This document shows, piece after piece, positions 47,243 through 58,569 of a stretch of 64,000 nucleotides of DNA; the first letter of the stretch is position 1, and each line of letters begins with the position of its first letter. Below the pieces are notes generated by a model that was not told where the DNA came from, made no database searches, and saw only the letters and a program-made list of their open reading frames with translations. The position numbers and the translations under genes were made by a program. The stretch covers positions 14,017,179 to 14,081,178 of the forward strand of contig OX459107.1 in NCBI GenBank assembly GCA_949775045.1, given 5' to 3'. This DNA comes from Metridium senile. Its lineage: Eukaryota > Cnidaria > Anthozoa > Actiniaria > Metridiidae.

Positions 47243-49535
47243 TTAATTTTATTTTAATTAACTACACACACAAAATTTACACTTAAAGAGTGTCGCAATA
47301 AATGTGACACACTAGAAGACACACACAAAAAATATTTACAAGTAAAGAGAGCCACAATAATTGTGACTCACGAGAAGATAAAAGTTTTTACAATAATTGA
47401 AGTTTCAATGAAATAAGTTTATAATTAACTATATATATATACACACAAACAAACACAATCACTCAACAACTATATATTACTATACTAATGGCATTTAATT
47501 AACATACATATAACACAACTACAACACAATTCTACGTCTGCTACATAGGACTTGTTCTATCTAAGGCAATAGTTTTTTCAATTTATTGTACTTTTTTAGA
47601 TGTATATCTATTTTTCCATGACTTTTTGCAATTTCGTATTCGATATTTTCGTATTCTTGCAATTTTGATTTGAAATTTGCTATATTGGGAACCATTCCTC
47701 TGGTTCTACAGTTAACTATTGTGAATTTATATAACAAAAATAGAAATTCTTCCATTTTATCGTTAACTCCTCCTAAGATAATATTACTTATATTTAATTT
47801 TGGTAGGTTTATATTCCCCGTATGTAACCAGTTTCTTATTTCAATAAAATAATTCTTTGTTAAATAACAATCAATAAAAAGATGTTCCATTGTTTCAATG
47901 GAAGATTTACAAAAAGTACAACTCGGTGAATCAATTAGTTTAAATCTAAAAAGGTCTTTATTCAGAAAGAGGGAATTATTTAAAATTTTATATTGCAAAG
48001 CTCGTAACTTAGTGTCATTAGTAACATGATACATTTTTTTGTAAACTTCTGACCACTCAATGTCTGGGTTATTTAATTTATTAGCTATGTGTTTTTGTGC
48101 TGTCGGTTTGGTTAATTTATTTTCGATCAATTTCCAATAAACCATTCTAGTTTTCACTTTAGAAAGAGGAACATAAGTGTTAGAGATATTCAAACCTTTG
48201 CCAGCCTCGTTAGGACAGAGTACGGGTTTCTCTTTTTGAGCATTTTTTAGAATTGTTTTCCAGTTATCTGGTAGAGCTGATATAATACCTCTCCATGTAA
48301 AATAGTCGGAATCACACCACTTTCCTTTGGCTTTAACCGAGTTCCAACTCGGCCCGTCTGTACAATCCCAAATGTCCTTAATTATTATTATCTCCTTCTT
48401 TACAAACTTTTTGATATCAAAATGATAAAGATCTAGGTTAATAAACCTATTTAGCCAAATCGGTTGACAAATAATTTCCTCTGGTTTTTCGACATAACAT
48501 TTGCTTACTTTACTCCAGCTATAAAGAATTTCTTTATAAAACTCAGGTATATCATTGATAAGAGCATGGTCTAAATTTTCTCCTATAACTCCAAACCCAC
48601 CATATGGTTCAAAAACTTTCTGCGCAAAGCATTTCCAAAAAACCGTATTTTTGCAATCCAGAAGTTTTAACGCCCATTTAACTCGACTTGTTTCTATCAT
48701 TGTTTCGAGGTCAGGGAGCCTTATTCCGCCTTCTCGTATATCTCCTATTAAAGTTCGGTATTTAATTTTGGGTTTCCTTCCATACCATATGAAATCGATA
48801 ATTTCTTTTTGTACTTTTGCAATAAATGCACGATGAATAGGGAGTTTTGAAGATATGTATAACAATTGTGATATTGCTAAGGATCGGATAATATGTACTT
48901 TTCCATAAATTGTTAAATTTCTTGTTTTCCATATTGATAGTATAGACTTAAACTTTTCAAACTGTCTAGAGAAGTTGTTATTTTGCATGAGTATTTTATT
49001 ATGAGAAAAAAAAATTCCTAAAATTTTCACACCATCAGTATGGAAATCTATTTTTTTAATTGATCTTACTTCATGCTGAGTTAGAACTTTATCTTTTAAT
49101 CCAATCCAACCAATTTCAGATTTTGTCGTATTAAGCTGAAGCGAAGAAAAGGTCTTAAAATTATCGAGACATTTTAAAATTTCCTTAAGGGAATTCGTAT
49201 CCCTTAAACAAAAAGTTGCATCATCTGCAAATAGAACTAGTTTAGTCTGTTCCATTTCCTTATTAATTTGTATTCCTTTTATCTCCTCGTTGTCACGGAT
49301 TAGTTGAGCCATTATTTCAATGGTCAATATAAACAGGTACGGAGAAATTGGATCTCCCTGCTTTGTACCCCTTTTTATATCAAAAAAATCGGAAACTGAC
49401 CCATTATTCAAGATACAGCTTCTGGTGTTTAAAAGTAGAATTCTAATCCAGTTAATGAAATCATTTCCAAAACCGAAATGTTGTAAAACTGCCAAAATAA
49501 AGTTATGCTCAATCGAGTCATATCGATAAATACTT
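47195..49535 (-). mobile_element. L1/Tx1-type LINE, 5'-truncated, with 14-bp target-site duplication
   Basis: ATCGATAAATACTT occurs at 47195-47208 and again at 49522-49535, an exact 14-base duplication. The element body (47209-49521) is on the minus strand. Its 3' end is the long T run at 47209-47237, i.e. a poly(A) tail. A 3' UTR of about 320 bases (47238-47560) follows the coding region. The 5' end is truncated within the reverse transcriptase domain, which is the usual outcome of target-primed reverse transcription. An exact duplication, intact tail and open frame indicate a recent insertion in the GPCR intron. Confidence 0.93.
47561..49521 (-). CDS. Truncated LINE ORF2: reverse transcriptase and C-terminal domain
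   Basis: The frame is open from the truncation point (reading YDSIEHNFI, an RT block) to the stop at 47561. The first Met codon (49495) is internal to the RT domain and not a real start. From that Met, GTKQGDPISPYLFIL lies near residue 45, the catalytic LVLFADD near residue 90, and NTTKSEIGWIG and VKILGIFFS after it. A long C-terminal region of the L1/Tx1 kind follows (EGGIRLPDLETMIETSRVKWALKLLD is split here as EGGIRLPDLE and RVKWALKLLD). A Cys-Cys-His-Cys finger (CTFC, then H and C in EHLFIDC) lies near residues 523-545. Endonuclease and ORF1 are missing, so it cannot move on its own. No stops or frameshifts are present. Confidence 0.9.
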
Positions 49536-49735
49536 GACTTATTTATATCTCTGTTGCCCTTAGTTGCGTGAATCGAAAAGTTCTACGTGACTCGCAATTT
49601 AGCCTGCGGAATTGTCTTCGTAAAGTAGAACTATTGAATCGGTTTTACTTTCAAAAATGCAATTATAAAACAAAGTTTTTACTCATTAATCTTTAGCGTG
49701 TCGACGACTAGAACTTCCTTAAAAGAAATAACCTA

Positions 49736-50337
49736 CACCTATTTCAAAAACATTGTCGCAATCAACGAGACAGTCTACAACCTGAAGCCTGCAAAGGATG
49801 TCGGTATTTCTTCTCTTGTTATCGATTTATTCATAGCATATTTTGGCTGTACGTGTTTGTGTTATATGACCATTACAAGTTGTTGCAGCGATAGATGATG
49901 AAACATATTTCTCATTTTAAACAAATCTATATTTATATACATATAGCTTTTTTTACTCCGACAAAAGGGCTAAAGCTCGAAACGTCAGTAAAGTTAAGTC
50001 AACATTTTTTACGGTGTTACAAATTTCATTCTATTACCTATCGTTTATATCAAACATCGACGCAGCCTATACCAGATTACTCGCTATTTTCCATTTCTAT
50101 ATTTTACGGTGTTACTAATTTCATTCTATTACCTATCGTTTATATCAAACATCGACGCAGCCTATACTAGTTTACTCGCTAGTTGCCATTTATATACATA
50201 TTTATATACATATTTCTTAAAATAAAACGAGTATATCGGAAATAGTGTTGATATTACTGTCATCCTTTGCAGGCTTCAGGGCGTAGACTATATAGCTTCG
50301 GTTGCTACAACGTTTTTGCAGCAGGTGTATTTTACAA
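49736..50337. mobile_element. CACCTATTTCAAAAA MITE, copy 1, interrupted
   Basis: Inverted ends CACCTATTTCAAAAACATTG and CAACGTTTTTGCAGCAGGTG are bordered by TA. The inner parts CCTGCAAAGGATG…CATCCTTTGCAGG also pair. At 602 bp it is about twice the length of copy 2. The extra about 250 bases (49950-50200) are an ACTAG element in reverse orientation. Confidence 0.75.
49950..50200. repeat. ACTAG element, reverse orientation, nested in a MITE
   Basis: TACTCCGACAAAAGGGCTAA, AGCTCGAAACGTCAGTAAAG and two copies of the unit with TTTTACGGTGTTAC, ATTACCTATCGTTTATATCA and CGACGCAGCCTATAC. Confidence 0.8.
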
Positions 50338-50615
50338 AGTTTATAGATCTGTTCGTGACCATTTTAATCGTTGTTGACATGTTTTGATGGATAATGATAA
50401 CAGACATTTCCATCCACAATAAACGGCTTATCAATCTACAGGGCTAATATTGCTCCATGTGTATTGAAAGCATTCTAAAGTAAATCTTTAGTTAGCTCTA
50501 GAGTTTTCTTGCTAAAGATTAAATTGAATAGAGAACTGTAGGTGTCGCTAAGAAAACAATTATAGTAACAAAGTCATTGCACGTATCATCTTCATTGTAC
50601 AATAGGGTATGCTAC

Positions 50616-51715
50616 GTTAAAGAGAGTGTTACTTACTGACGTTTAGGACTTAAATCCTTCGTCGGAGTAAAAATGGTAACTAATACACCGTATAAAAGAG
50701 AGTGTCACTTACTGACGTTTAGGACGTCAATCCTTCGTTGGAGTAAAAATTGTAACTTATACACCGTATAAAAGAGAGTGTTACTTATTGACGTTTAGGA
50801 CGCTAATCCTTCGTTGGAGTAAAAATTGTAACTTATACACCGTATAAAAGAGAGTGTTACTTACTGACGTTTAGGACTTAAATCCTTCGTCAGAGTAAAA
50901 ATGGTAACTTATACACCGTATAAAAGAGAGTGTTTCTTACTAACGTTTAGGACTTAAATCCTTCGTCAGAGTAAAAATTGTAACTTATACACCGTATAAA
51001 AGAGAGTGTTACTTACTGACGTTTAGGACGTTAATATCCTTCGTTGGAGTAAAAATTGTAACTTATACACCGTATAAAAGAGAGTGTTACTTATTGACGT
51101 TTAGGACGCTAATCCTTCGTTGGAGTAAAAATTGTAACTTATACACCGTATAAAAGAGAGTGTTACTTACTGACGTTTAGGACTTAAATCCTTCGTCAGA
51201 GTAAAAATGGTAACTTATACACCGTATAAAAGAGAGTGTTTCTTACTAACGTTTAGGACTTAAATCCTTCGTTGAAGTAAAAAGGGTAACTTACACACCA
51301 TATAAAAGAGAGTGTTACTAACTGATGTTTAGGACTTAAATCCTTCGTCAGAGTAAAAATGGTAACTTATACACCGTATAAAAGAGAGTGTCACTTACTG
51401 ACGTTTAGGACGTCAATCCTTCGTTGGAGTAAAAATTGTAACTTATACACCGTATAAAAGAGAGTGTCACTTACTGACGTTTAGGACGTCAATCCTTCGT
51501 CAGAGTAAAAATGGTAACTTATACACCGTATAAAAGAGAGTGTTACTTACTGACGTTTAAGAAATTTTAATTACAGGCCTTTGCCGGAGTAAAAAATGTT
51601 AACTTATACACGGCACAAAAGAGATTGTTACTTACTGACGTTTAGGACGTTAATCCTTCGTCAAAGTAAAAATGATAACTTATACACCGTATAACAAAGA
51701 GTTAATCTTTCGTCG
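50616..51715. repeat. 76-bp satellite, about 14 copies
   Basis: The unit contains GTGTTACTTACTGACGTTTA, GGACTTAAATCCTTCGTCGG, AGTAAAAATGGTAACTTATA and CACCGTATAAAAGAGA. Two sub-variants alternate (GGACTTAAATCC with GTCAGAG, and GGACGTCAATCC with GTTGGAG), suggesting higher-order amplification. It lies in the GPCR intron. Confidence 0.95.
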
Positions 51716-51799
51716 TAGTAAAAAATGTTTACTAAAAGTGAACATTTTGATAACTTATACATAAGAGAGTTACTGACGTTTGAACTATAAAAATCTTTC

Positions 51800-52270
51800 T
51801 CAATATCGAAGTTGCGAACCATGGATGTTGGAACTAAAATGCGCGCGCACTAACAAATGTGTGTTAAGCGTCGAGAAGCCTAAGCTTTTGTGACTGTGAA
51901 GGCATGTTTTTGCAATGCTGCTTAGCTTAGGTGAGATAATAACCTTCTTGTAGCACTCGAGTTGACAGTGAAAACATAAGTCGGGAATCAACGTCAAACG
52001 TGTCTAAGTTATCGTCAACCATCATAGAATTTTGTGACTGCAAAATATGCTGGATTCACACAGAAAAGTTTAATAGAATCACAGGTTTTTTGGTGTCTTT
52101 AATTCTGTGCAAACTGGTCATGAATAAATAAAATTGTAAAGCTATTATTGTATTAGATGTGGCTGAGGTACTAAGTTGTTAATACTACTATTAAAAACAC
52201 AATTAAAGAAATGTTTGCATTAAATAAATTAAGCAACCAAGATAGCATGTGTTTCTGTTACTATCCGAAT
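51800..52270. other. Gene-free part of the GPCR intron
   Basis: No gene or repeat recognised. Confidence 0.3.
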
Positions 52271-52279
52271 ATATATATA

Positions 52280-52566
52280 CACCTATTTCAAAAATCGTTG
52301 TCGCAAACAAAGCCAGTCCACACTCTGAAGCCTGGAAAGGATGTCGGTATTTCTTCTCTTGTTATCGATTTATTCATAGCATATTTTGGTTGTACGTGTT
52401 TGTGTTATATGTCCATAACAAGTTGTTGTTGTGGTAGATATAAATATAAATATTTCTTTAAAAACATGCAATGAGTCACAAATTAAGTCCATGTAACCGA
52501 CATCCTTTGCAGGCTTTAGAGTGTGGACTGTAGCTCCGGCTGCGACAACGATTTTTGAAATAGGTG
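52280..52566. mobile_element. CACCTATTTCAAAAA MITE, copy 2 (287 bp)
   Basis: The ends CACCTATTTCAAAAATCGTT and AACGATTTTTGAAATAGGTG are inverted and bordered by TA on both sides. The 87- and 62-codon frames inside are not genes; very similar frames occur in the copies at 49736 and 57388 only because the element is repeated. Confidence 0.88.
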
Positions 52567-52760
52567 TATATATACACCTATTTCAAAGAGGTTTTCTAAG
52601 GCGATATAGCTCATTCCAGATGGTAAGAAATTTTAGGCCTTACATACACCTATTAGTTCAAAAAGGTTGTCCAAAGCGATAGCTATGCTAAGATGGAAAG
52701 GAGTTATAGACATACACCTATTTCAAAGATGTTATCCAAAGCGATAGGTAGAGGCGAATT
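52567..52760. repeat. Three direct partial copies of a CACCTATTTCAAA end
   Basis: TACACCTATTTCAAAGAGGT, TACACCTATTAGTTCAAAAA and TACACCTATTTCAAAGATGT, each followed by TT(G/T)TC(C/T)AAAGCGATA-like text, lie directly after MITE copy 2. Confidence 0.6.
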
Positions 52761-53525
52761 TGCACAGGGATAACCTTTATTCAGAGTAAATTTATATTTG
52801 TTTTCTATTGCTCAGTATTTTTCCGTGCTCTTTGCTAGGACTTCGTTTATATTTGACAACAAATCGAGTCTTATCCTGTACAGATGCGCCTTATATCAAA
52901 TAGCACAGCAGCACTAGATAACGTGAAACTGGATTATAACTATTAATAAAATTTAATCAGTAATATTTATTATATATTTATTAAACTTCCAACAGAGTTT
53001 AGGATTGTCTAACAGGTGGAATTATACCTACAAATATATAGCCTAGACATCCATTAATTTGTAAATCACCAATATCAATGAAGATTTTCATCGGCGCATA
53101 AACAAAATACACTTGAATACAATAAAACTAACGTATAAAAATAGTTTAAAATAGATAATAGTTTTATTACCACGGGAATAGATCTCTCCTGCAATGATAT
53201 GATGATGTTGCTGGCATTGACCTTGCTAACCTGCTATAGATAGGGAGTTCTATTACCGTTGTGTTGGTACATGGTCTATATAAAGACAGTTCATTAATAT
53301 AACGCCTTAGGCGTTGGCTACGCAGCCGCTAGGGTATAACGGCTAACTTTGAAAAAGACATAAAAGACTATAATTATTTATGATGGAGATGGAGTGCGCA
53401 CAATATATACACCTAATTTAAAAAGGTTGATGGAGACAACGGTGAACGGTGATTGACCGACCGAAAGGAATTATGGGTCTTTGATATTTATCAGTAATGT
53501 AGCTTTTGTGGCAGAAATAAATGAA

Positions 53526-53792
53526 GGAATAGAAAACGCGCGCGCGCGTGCTGTCTGCAGTTATAAAGCACGCGGAGTTGTCAGAACACGAGAGAAGTGT
53601 TAAGAGAAGAGAGTGAGTAGAGTGCTCTGACAATCCCCAAGTGCTTTATAACTGCATACAGCACAGAAAGCAAGTTTTCTATTTCTTTTATAAAATACAA
53701 ATTGATCAACATGCAAACGCGCGTGCTGTGTGCTCTCATAAAGCACGCGCCTCAACCAATCAAAATACGTGATTTCAAATAGTTATTTTATA
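53526..53792. mobile_element. Fold-back MITE with CGCGCGTGCTG ends, internally deleted copy
   Basis: Nearly identical to 6345-6642, but the inner hairpin is reduced: after GAGAAGTGTTAAGAGAAG it jumps to AGAGTGCTCTGACAATCCCC, losing most of one arm. The outer text CACGCGCCTCAACCAATCAA and AATACGTGATTTCAAATAGT is the same in both. Confidence 0.85.
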
Positions 53793-53987
53793 AGCGAATT
53801 TAATGCACAACGCCAGTCCCATCTAGAAAATTGAGGAAACTGTGCTTGCAAAAAACAGAAAACACTAGGATATGTTGAATGCTTAACCACCATTCCTTTT
53901 GGTCGTGCAAACGCCGTTTGCTATTCACCATTTTGTCCTTTAACCTTTTCTGAAATAAGTGTATAAAAAACAAAAACTAAACATGTA

Positions 53988-54557
53988 ATGTCTTATTGTT
54001 CTATTTTGTACAAACGTTTGGATATCACTGTGAGAACAAGATAGAGAACAGTGAGAACAAAACTAAATATGTATTGTGAATTGCCCTATTTTGTACAAAT
54101 TTTTGGATATCACTGCAGCAGAACAGTGAGAACAAAACTAAATATGTATTGCCCTATTTTGTACAAATTTGTGGATATCACTGCAGCAGAACAGTGAGAA
54201 CAAAACTAAATATGTATTGTCTAATTGCACTATTTTGTACAAACGTTTGGATATCACTGCAGCAGATCTAGAACAGTGAGAACAAAACTAAATATGTATT
54301 GTCTAATTGCACTATTTTGTACAAACTTTTGGATATCACTGCAGCAGAACAGTGAGAACAAAACATATGTAAATATGTATTGTCTAATTGCACTATTTTG
54401 TACAAACGTTTGGATATCACTGCAGCAGAACAGTGAGAACAAAACTAAATATGTATTGTCTAATTGCACTATTTTGTACAAACATTTGGATACCACTGTA
54501 GCAGAACAGTGAGAACAAAACTAAATATGTATTGTAAATTGCACTATTTTGTACAAG
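53988..54557. repeat. 76-bp satellite, about 7.5 copies
   Basis: The unit contains CTATTTTGTACAAACGTTTG, GATATCACTGCAGCAGAACA, GTGAGAACAAAACTAAATAT and GTATTGTCTAATTGCA. Open frames on both strands are repeat translations. Confidence 0.93.
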
Positions 54558-54794
54558 CCTAAAGTGCACGCCATATACAAATCAGTGAAACAACTTCTAT
54601 TTACTATGTTGTTTTTAGTTATTATTAGGCTAGAAATCTAAAAAGATATTCTAATTCCAATTTTCTAAAGCAAGCTATATTTTTCGTCTATATAGCTAGT
54701 GGGGGCCTGCTGTCTCTCACACACACTCCAAACTACATTATGTATTTACAAGCTAGCACACTACGTTCAAACTCGCATTTTGATTTGATTGTTG

Positions 54795-55020
54795 TAACAA
54801 TGATAATGATACTGATGATAATGATAACGATGATATATATATGATGATATAACAGTGATATATATGATGATGATGATATAACAATCATGATGATAATGAT
54901 ACCGATCGATGATGGTAACAATAACGATGCCAATGACTGATGATAATAACGATAACAACTATGATAACGATAATAATGATGATGATAACGATAACAATTA
55001 TGATACCAATGATTATGAAA
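54795..55020. repeat. (GAT/AAC)n-rich tract before the GPCR acceptor
   Basis: Imperfect GATGAT, GATAACGAT and ATATATGATGAT repeats end about 110 bases before the exon-2 acceptor. Confidence 0.85.
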
Positions 55021-55130
55021 ATGTTTTGATAGATATTTATCACACAAGCACTTTCCACAGTCCTTTTGAACCATCCTCACCACAGGTATCCCAACCGTCA
55101 TGTTTAATATATTTGTTTGTGTTTTTTTAG

Positions 55131-56047
55131 CAACGCCTCTACAAACCGGTGTCATCTATCAAATCTACATCACATATGACATCATGTGTGGAACAGCATC
55201 TATCATTAACCTAGTGACAATAAGCCTTGAAAGGTGTCTGTCTGTCACACAACCAGCAATACACCGGAACCTCTCGGATACGACCATCATGGTCAGCATA
55301 GCGGGGGCTTGGCTGTACGCCCTGACTGTTGGCAGCTTGACACATATAAAGAACTCTCAGGGCACGTGGTACCCATTGTTTGTCAGTATCGCCAGTTTTT
55401 TTCTTCCTCTATTTATCATATTAGTGAACTATCTTATAATATACAGAATCGCTCATCGTAGAGCCCGTGCGAGAAGATCGCGCTCTTTGAAACGTGAAAT
55501 CAGAATCGCAGTGACTTTAGGCGTGGTAATCATGGCGTTCATCGTTGCTTGGTTACCATTCTTCGTGTTTTTAATAGTTGCAGTCTACTGCCCCATGTGT
55601 GACGTACCACTGGCGATATATCCGCTTGTCAAATGGATGCATTACAGCGGCTCAATGGTCAACCCTGTTATTTATACGTACAGGAATCCCGAGTTTAAAC
55701 GCTCGTTTGTCAAGATATTATGCGGTTGGAGAGACGATAAACCTTTGCTACACGACAGACTATGTAATAACGATAAACTGAACTGTAGAGCACCATGCAC
55801 AAGGTGTAAACGATCGAGCAGTAACTGCAATTGCCCGATAGAAAGTGACGGTAGTAAAGAAAACTGTGAACGCAATAGAACAGAATCGTGCTGTACACAT
55901 TGCGAAAAGCAATCTCCTCAATGTATGCCGAAGTTTGATTCGAGAATAAAGAAAGGAAGAGATGGCGGCGAAGTTGTATGGAATAATGGTCACGCGATCA
56001 CTAGCCCGACAATCATTGGCTGCGACAACCATAGTGAACACATTTAG
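55131..56047 (+). CDS. Amine-type class A GPCR, exon 2 of 2
   Basis: The acceptor is GTGTTTTTTTAG, ending at 55130; the first two bases complete codon 80. TM3 has D96 (position 3.32, the amine-binding aspartate) and ERC at 113-115 in place of DRY. TM5 has serines S165 and S168 (5.43, 5.46) and P172. TM6 has AWLPFF (W220, P222). TM7 has W248 and Y251 (7.40, 7.43) and NPVIY at 257-261. A CPMC pair (C233, C236) in the third outer loop also suits biogenic-amine receptors. Unusually, position 3.25 is Tyr89 and the second outer loop has no cysteine, so the conserved class A disulfide is absent. The cytoplasmic tail (after 277) carries about 12 cysteines among basic residues. The ligand cannot be named; an amine-like receptor of a divergent cnidarian-type group is likely. 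Stop TAG at 56045-56047. Confidence 0.92.
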
Positions 56048-56345
56048 TTATCCTTATATGGATATAATGTAACACAATATGGCTTACCATCATAGTGAAC
56101 ACGTTTAGCTATCCTTATATGGATATGTAACGCAACAGCAAGGTTTACCATCATTGGATATGACAATCAAAGTGAACACATTTAGCTATCCTTATATGGA
56201 TATGACAATCAAAGTGAACCATTTTAATAGCTATCCTTATATGGATATGACAACTGATCAAAGTGAACACATTTAGCTATCCTTATATGGATATGACAAT
56301 CAAAGTGAACACATTTAGCTATCCTTATATGGATATAATGTAACG
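56015..56345. repeat. Minisatellite of about 42 bp beginning in the GPCR stop region
   Basis: GTGAACACATTTAG followed by (C/T)TATCCTTATATGGATAT recurs about seven times. The first copy includes the last codons and stop of the receptor. Later units carry GACAATCAAAGTGAACACAT, matching the coding GACAACCATAGTGAACACAT. Confidence 0.85.
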
Positions 56346-56690
56346 CAACAGCAAGCCTTACAATGAAGATCATAATGAAAGCTATCCTTATATGGAAACT
56401 ATGTCACGCAAACACACATTGACTACGATAATCGTACCAAGGATATTTAGTTTTCCTTATATGGAAATAACGTCACGCAATTGTTGTCACAAGCGTTCAT
56501 ACTTTAACTTTAAAAGTTGTAAATACTCGGAAATTTAAGTTACGCATTCCAAATAGTTAACTATGAAATAATCCTAGTGATATGTGAATGCCTTTATAAG
56601 GAATTAATGTCACGCAATCATTAGCAAGTGTGCCTTATTTGTTGCTTGTTTTGTCACGTTGTAACTCGTGGATTGTGGATCTCAGACAAA

Positions 56691-56696
56691 ATTAAA
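56691..56696 (+). promoter_or_regulatory. Possible polyadenylation signal of the GPCR gene
   Basis: ATTAAA about 640 bases after the stop codon, followed by an A/T-rich stretch and then GTGTGTT-like text. Only motif evidence. Confidence 0.3.
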
Positions 56697-56986
56697 GTTT
56701 AAAATTATTGAACTTCAAAGGTGTGTTCTCGACTCCTCCTCACCCTCCCCTCCCATAATATAATTTTGAAATGGTTGGGTTCGACATTGCTTCAGCCTTA
56801 CCACACCGCCTTTTTGTGGGGGGAGGAGTAGGGGTAGCCTAATTTGGATTTCCTGTGCTGCTATTAGAGAGACACTAGGCGCTAGTTTTTATAGCTCTTT
56901 GCCTCTCCCCCTCCTCCGCTCGTTATTTTCCCCTCGCCACAGAAAGCCCGAAGAAAGGAGATGCCTACGGAGGTGACTATGGTAAT

Positions 56987-57004
56987 GGGGGGGGGGGGGG
57001 GGGG
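56987..57004. repeat. Homopolymer G(18)
   Basis: Eighteen consecutive G, then GAGGG. The true length is uncertain for any assembly. Confidence 0.9.
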
Positions 57005-57387
57005 AGGGACATTTTATTGGCATAATTATGTTGTTGTTTTCTATAAAAAACCGCTTTTACATGTCAAAACATCTTGTATAAGACTAGTGATGTAGAAATC
57101 TTGCACTCATTTTGTACTGTACCTTACATACAAAAGACTGAGTGTCCTTACAAAACCCATGCTGATTAGTAAAAAATGTTTTTGTTTGAATATTAGTATT
57201 TAAAAAATATTCACCTAGATTCGTCAAGGTCACCAGACACCCCTCTAGCGCCGCAATAAGCCCTATTTTATAGAAGACATTTAAGGACCGCACACCCCCT
57301 AACACCTTAAGATCCCTTAATTTGCAATTGGGACACCCCCCTGACAATTTTCTGGATCCGCCCCTGATGTCTGAGGTCGCAGATATA

Positions 57388-57751
57388 CACCTATATTTCA
57401 AAACTCGCTGTCGCAAACAAAGCCACAGTCCACACTCTGAAGCCTGCAAAGGATGTCGGTATTTCTTCTTTTGTTATCGATTTATTCATAGCATATTGTG
57501 GTCGTGACAATGATTGGTATAGCCAGCGTAGTGGCTCGAGAGCTGCTACGCTGGCTATGATGCTAATGATGGTGACAATGATTGGTGATGACCATAACAA
57601 GTTGTCGTTGTTGCTGTGGTAGATATAAATAGAGAAATTTCTTTAAAAAACATGCAATGAATCACAAATTAGTCCATGTAACCGACATCCTTTGCAGGCT
57701 TTAGAGTATGGACTGTAGTTCCGGCTGCGACAACGATTTTTGAAATAGTTG
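57388..57751. mobile_element. CACCTATTTCAAAAA MITE, copy 3 (364 bp), with a nested hairpin
   Basis: Ends CACCTATATTTCAAAACTCG and CAACGATTTTTGAAATAGTTG are bordered by TA. Inside, a hairpin ATAGCCAGCGTAG…CTACGCTGGCTAT (about 57514-57559) lies between two copies of GTGACAATGATTGGT, so extra sequence has been added to this copy. Confidence 0.8.
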
Positions 57752-57944
57752 TATAACACTACAGTTAAAGTAAGGATTGTTTTGAAATCATGATTTTCAG
57801 ACCGAACATTAAATTGCTATTTGATATACATCTTTCTAGCTATTTTAATTGACTTTTTAAATATATTTTAGTTACAATATACCTTATTTCAATATCAACT
57901 GAATTTTATAAATCCTATAATACAAAACTACAAAAAACTTTAGA

Positions 57945-58560
57945 TGACGATAATGATGATTATGTTGAGGATGGTGGTTGTGACAATGATGATTGGTGAT
58001 GATAGTGTTGATGATGATGGTGTTGAATGGTGGTGGTGGTGATGATGATGGTGATTATATTGTGACGATGATGATGATGGTGATTATAGTGTTGATGATG
58101 ATGATGGTGTTGATGATGATGGTGTTGATGATGATGGTGTTGATGATGATGGTGTTGATGATGATGGTGTTGATGATGATGGTGTTGATGATGATGGTGT
58201 TGATGATGATGGTGTTGATGATGATGGTGTTGATGATGATGGTGTTGATGATGGTGGTAGTGATGATGATGATGATGGTGATGATAATAATGATGGTGAT
58301 TAAATTGTGATGATGGTGACAATAATGATAATCATTATGTTGATGCGGATGATGATGATAGTGTTGATGATGGTGATGGTGGTGGTGGTGATGATGGTGA
58401 TTATATTGTGATGATGATGGTGACAATAATGATAATCATTATGTTATAATGATGAAGATTACTAATGATGGTTATTATGTTGATGATGATTAGGTGTGTT
58501 GAGGATAATGATGGTGGTAGTGATGATGATGATGATGATGATGGTGATAATCTTCATGTG
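57945..58560. repeat. (GAT)n-type microsatellite
   Basis: The core is a regular 15-bp unit TGATGATGATGGTGT (about 58087-58245, roughly 10 copies) inside less regular GAT/GGT triplets. All frames of Met/Val/Leu or His/Asn are artefacts. Confidence 0.95.
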
Positions 58561-58569
58561 ATGATAATT

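Noticed and set aside
52211..52474. Cys-rich 87-codon frame, repeated at 49698-49898
   Set aside because: Both lie inside copies of the same TA-flanked MITE, so the recurrence is due to the element and not to a gene family.
55672..56041. Minus-strand frames opposite the GPCR tail
   Set aside because: Shadows of the receptor coding sequence.
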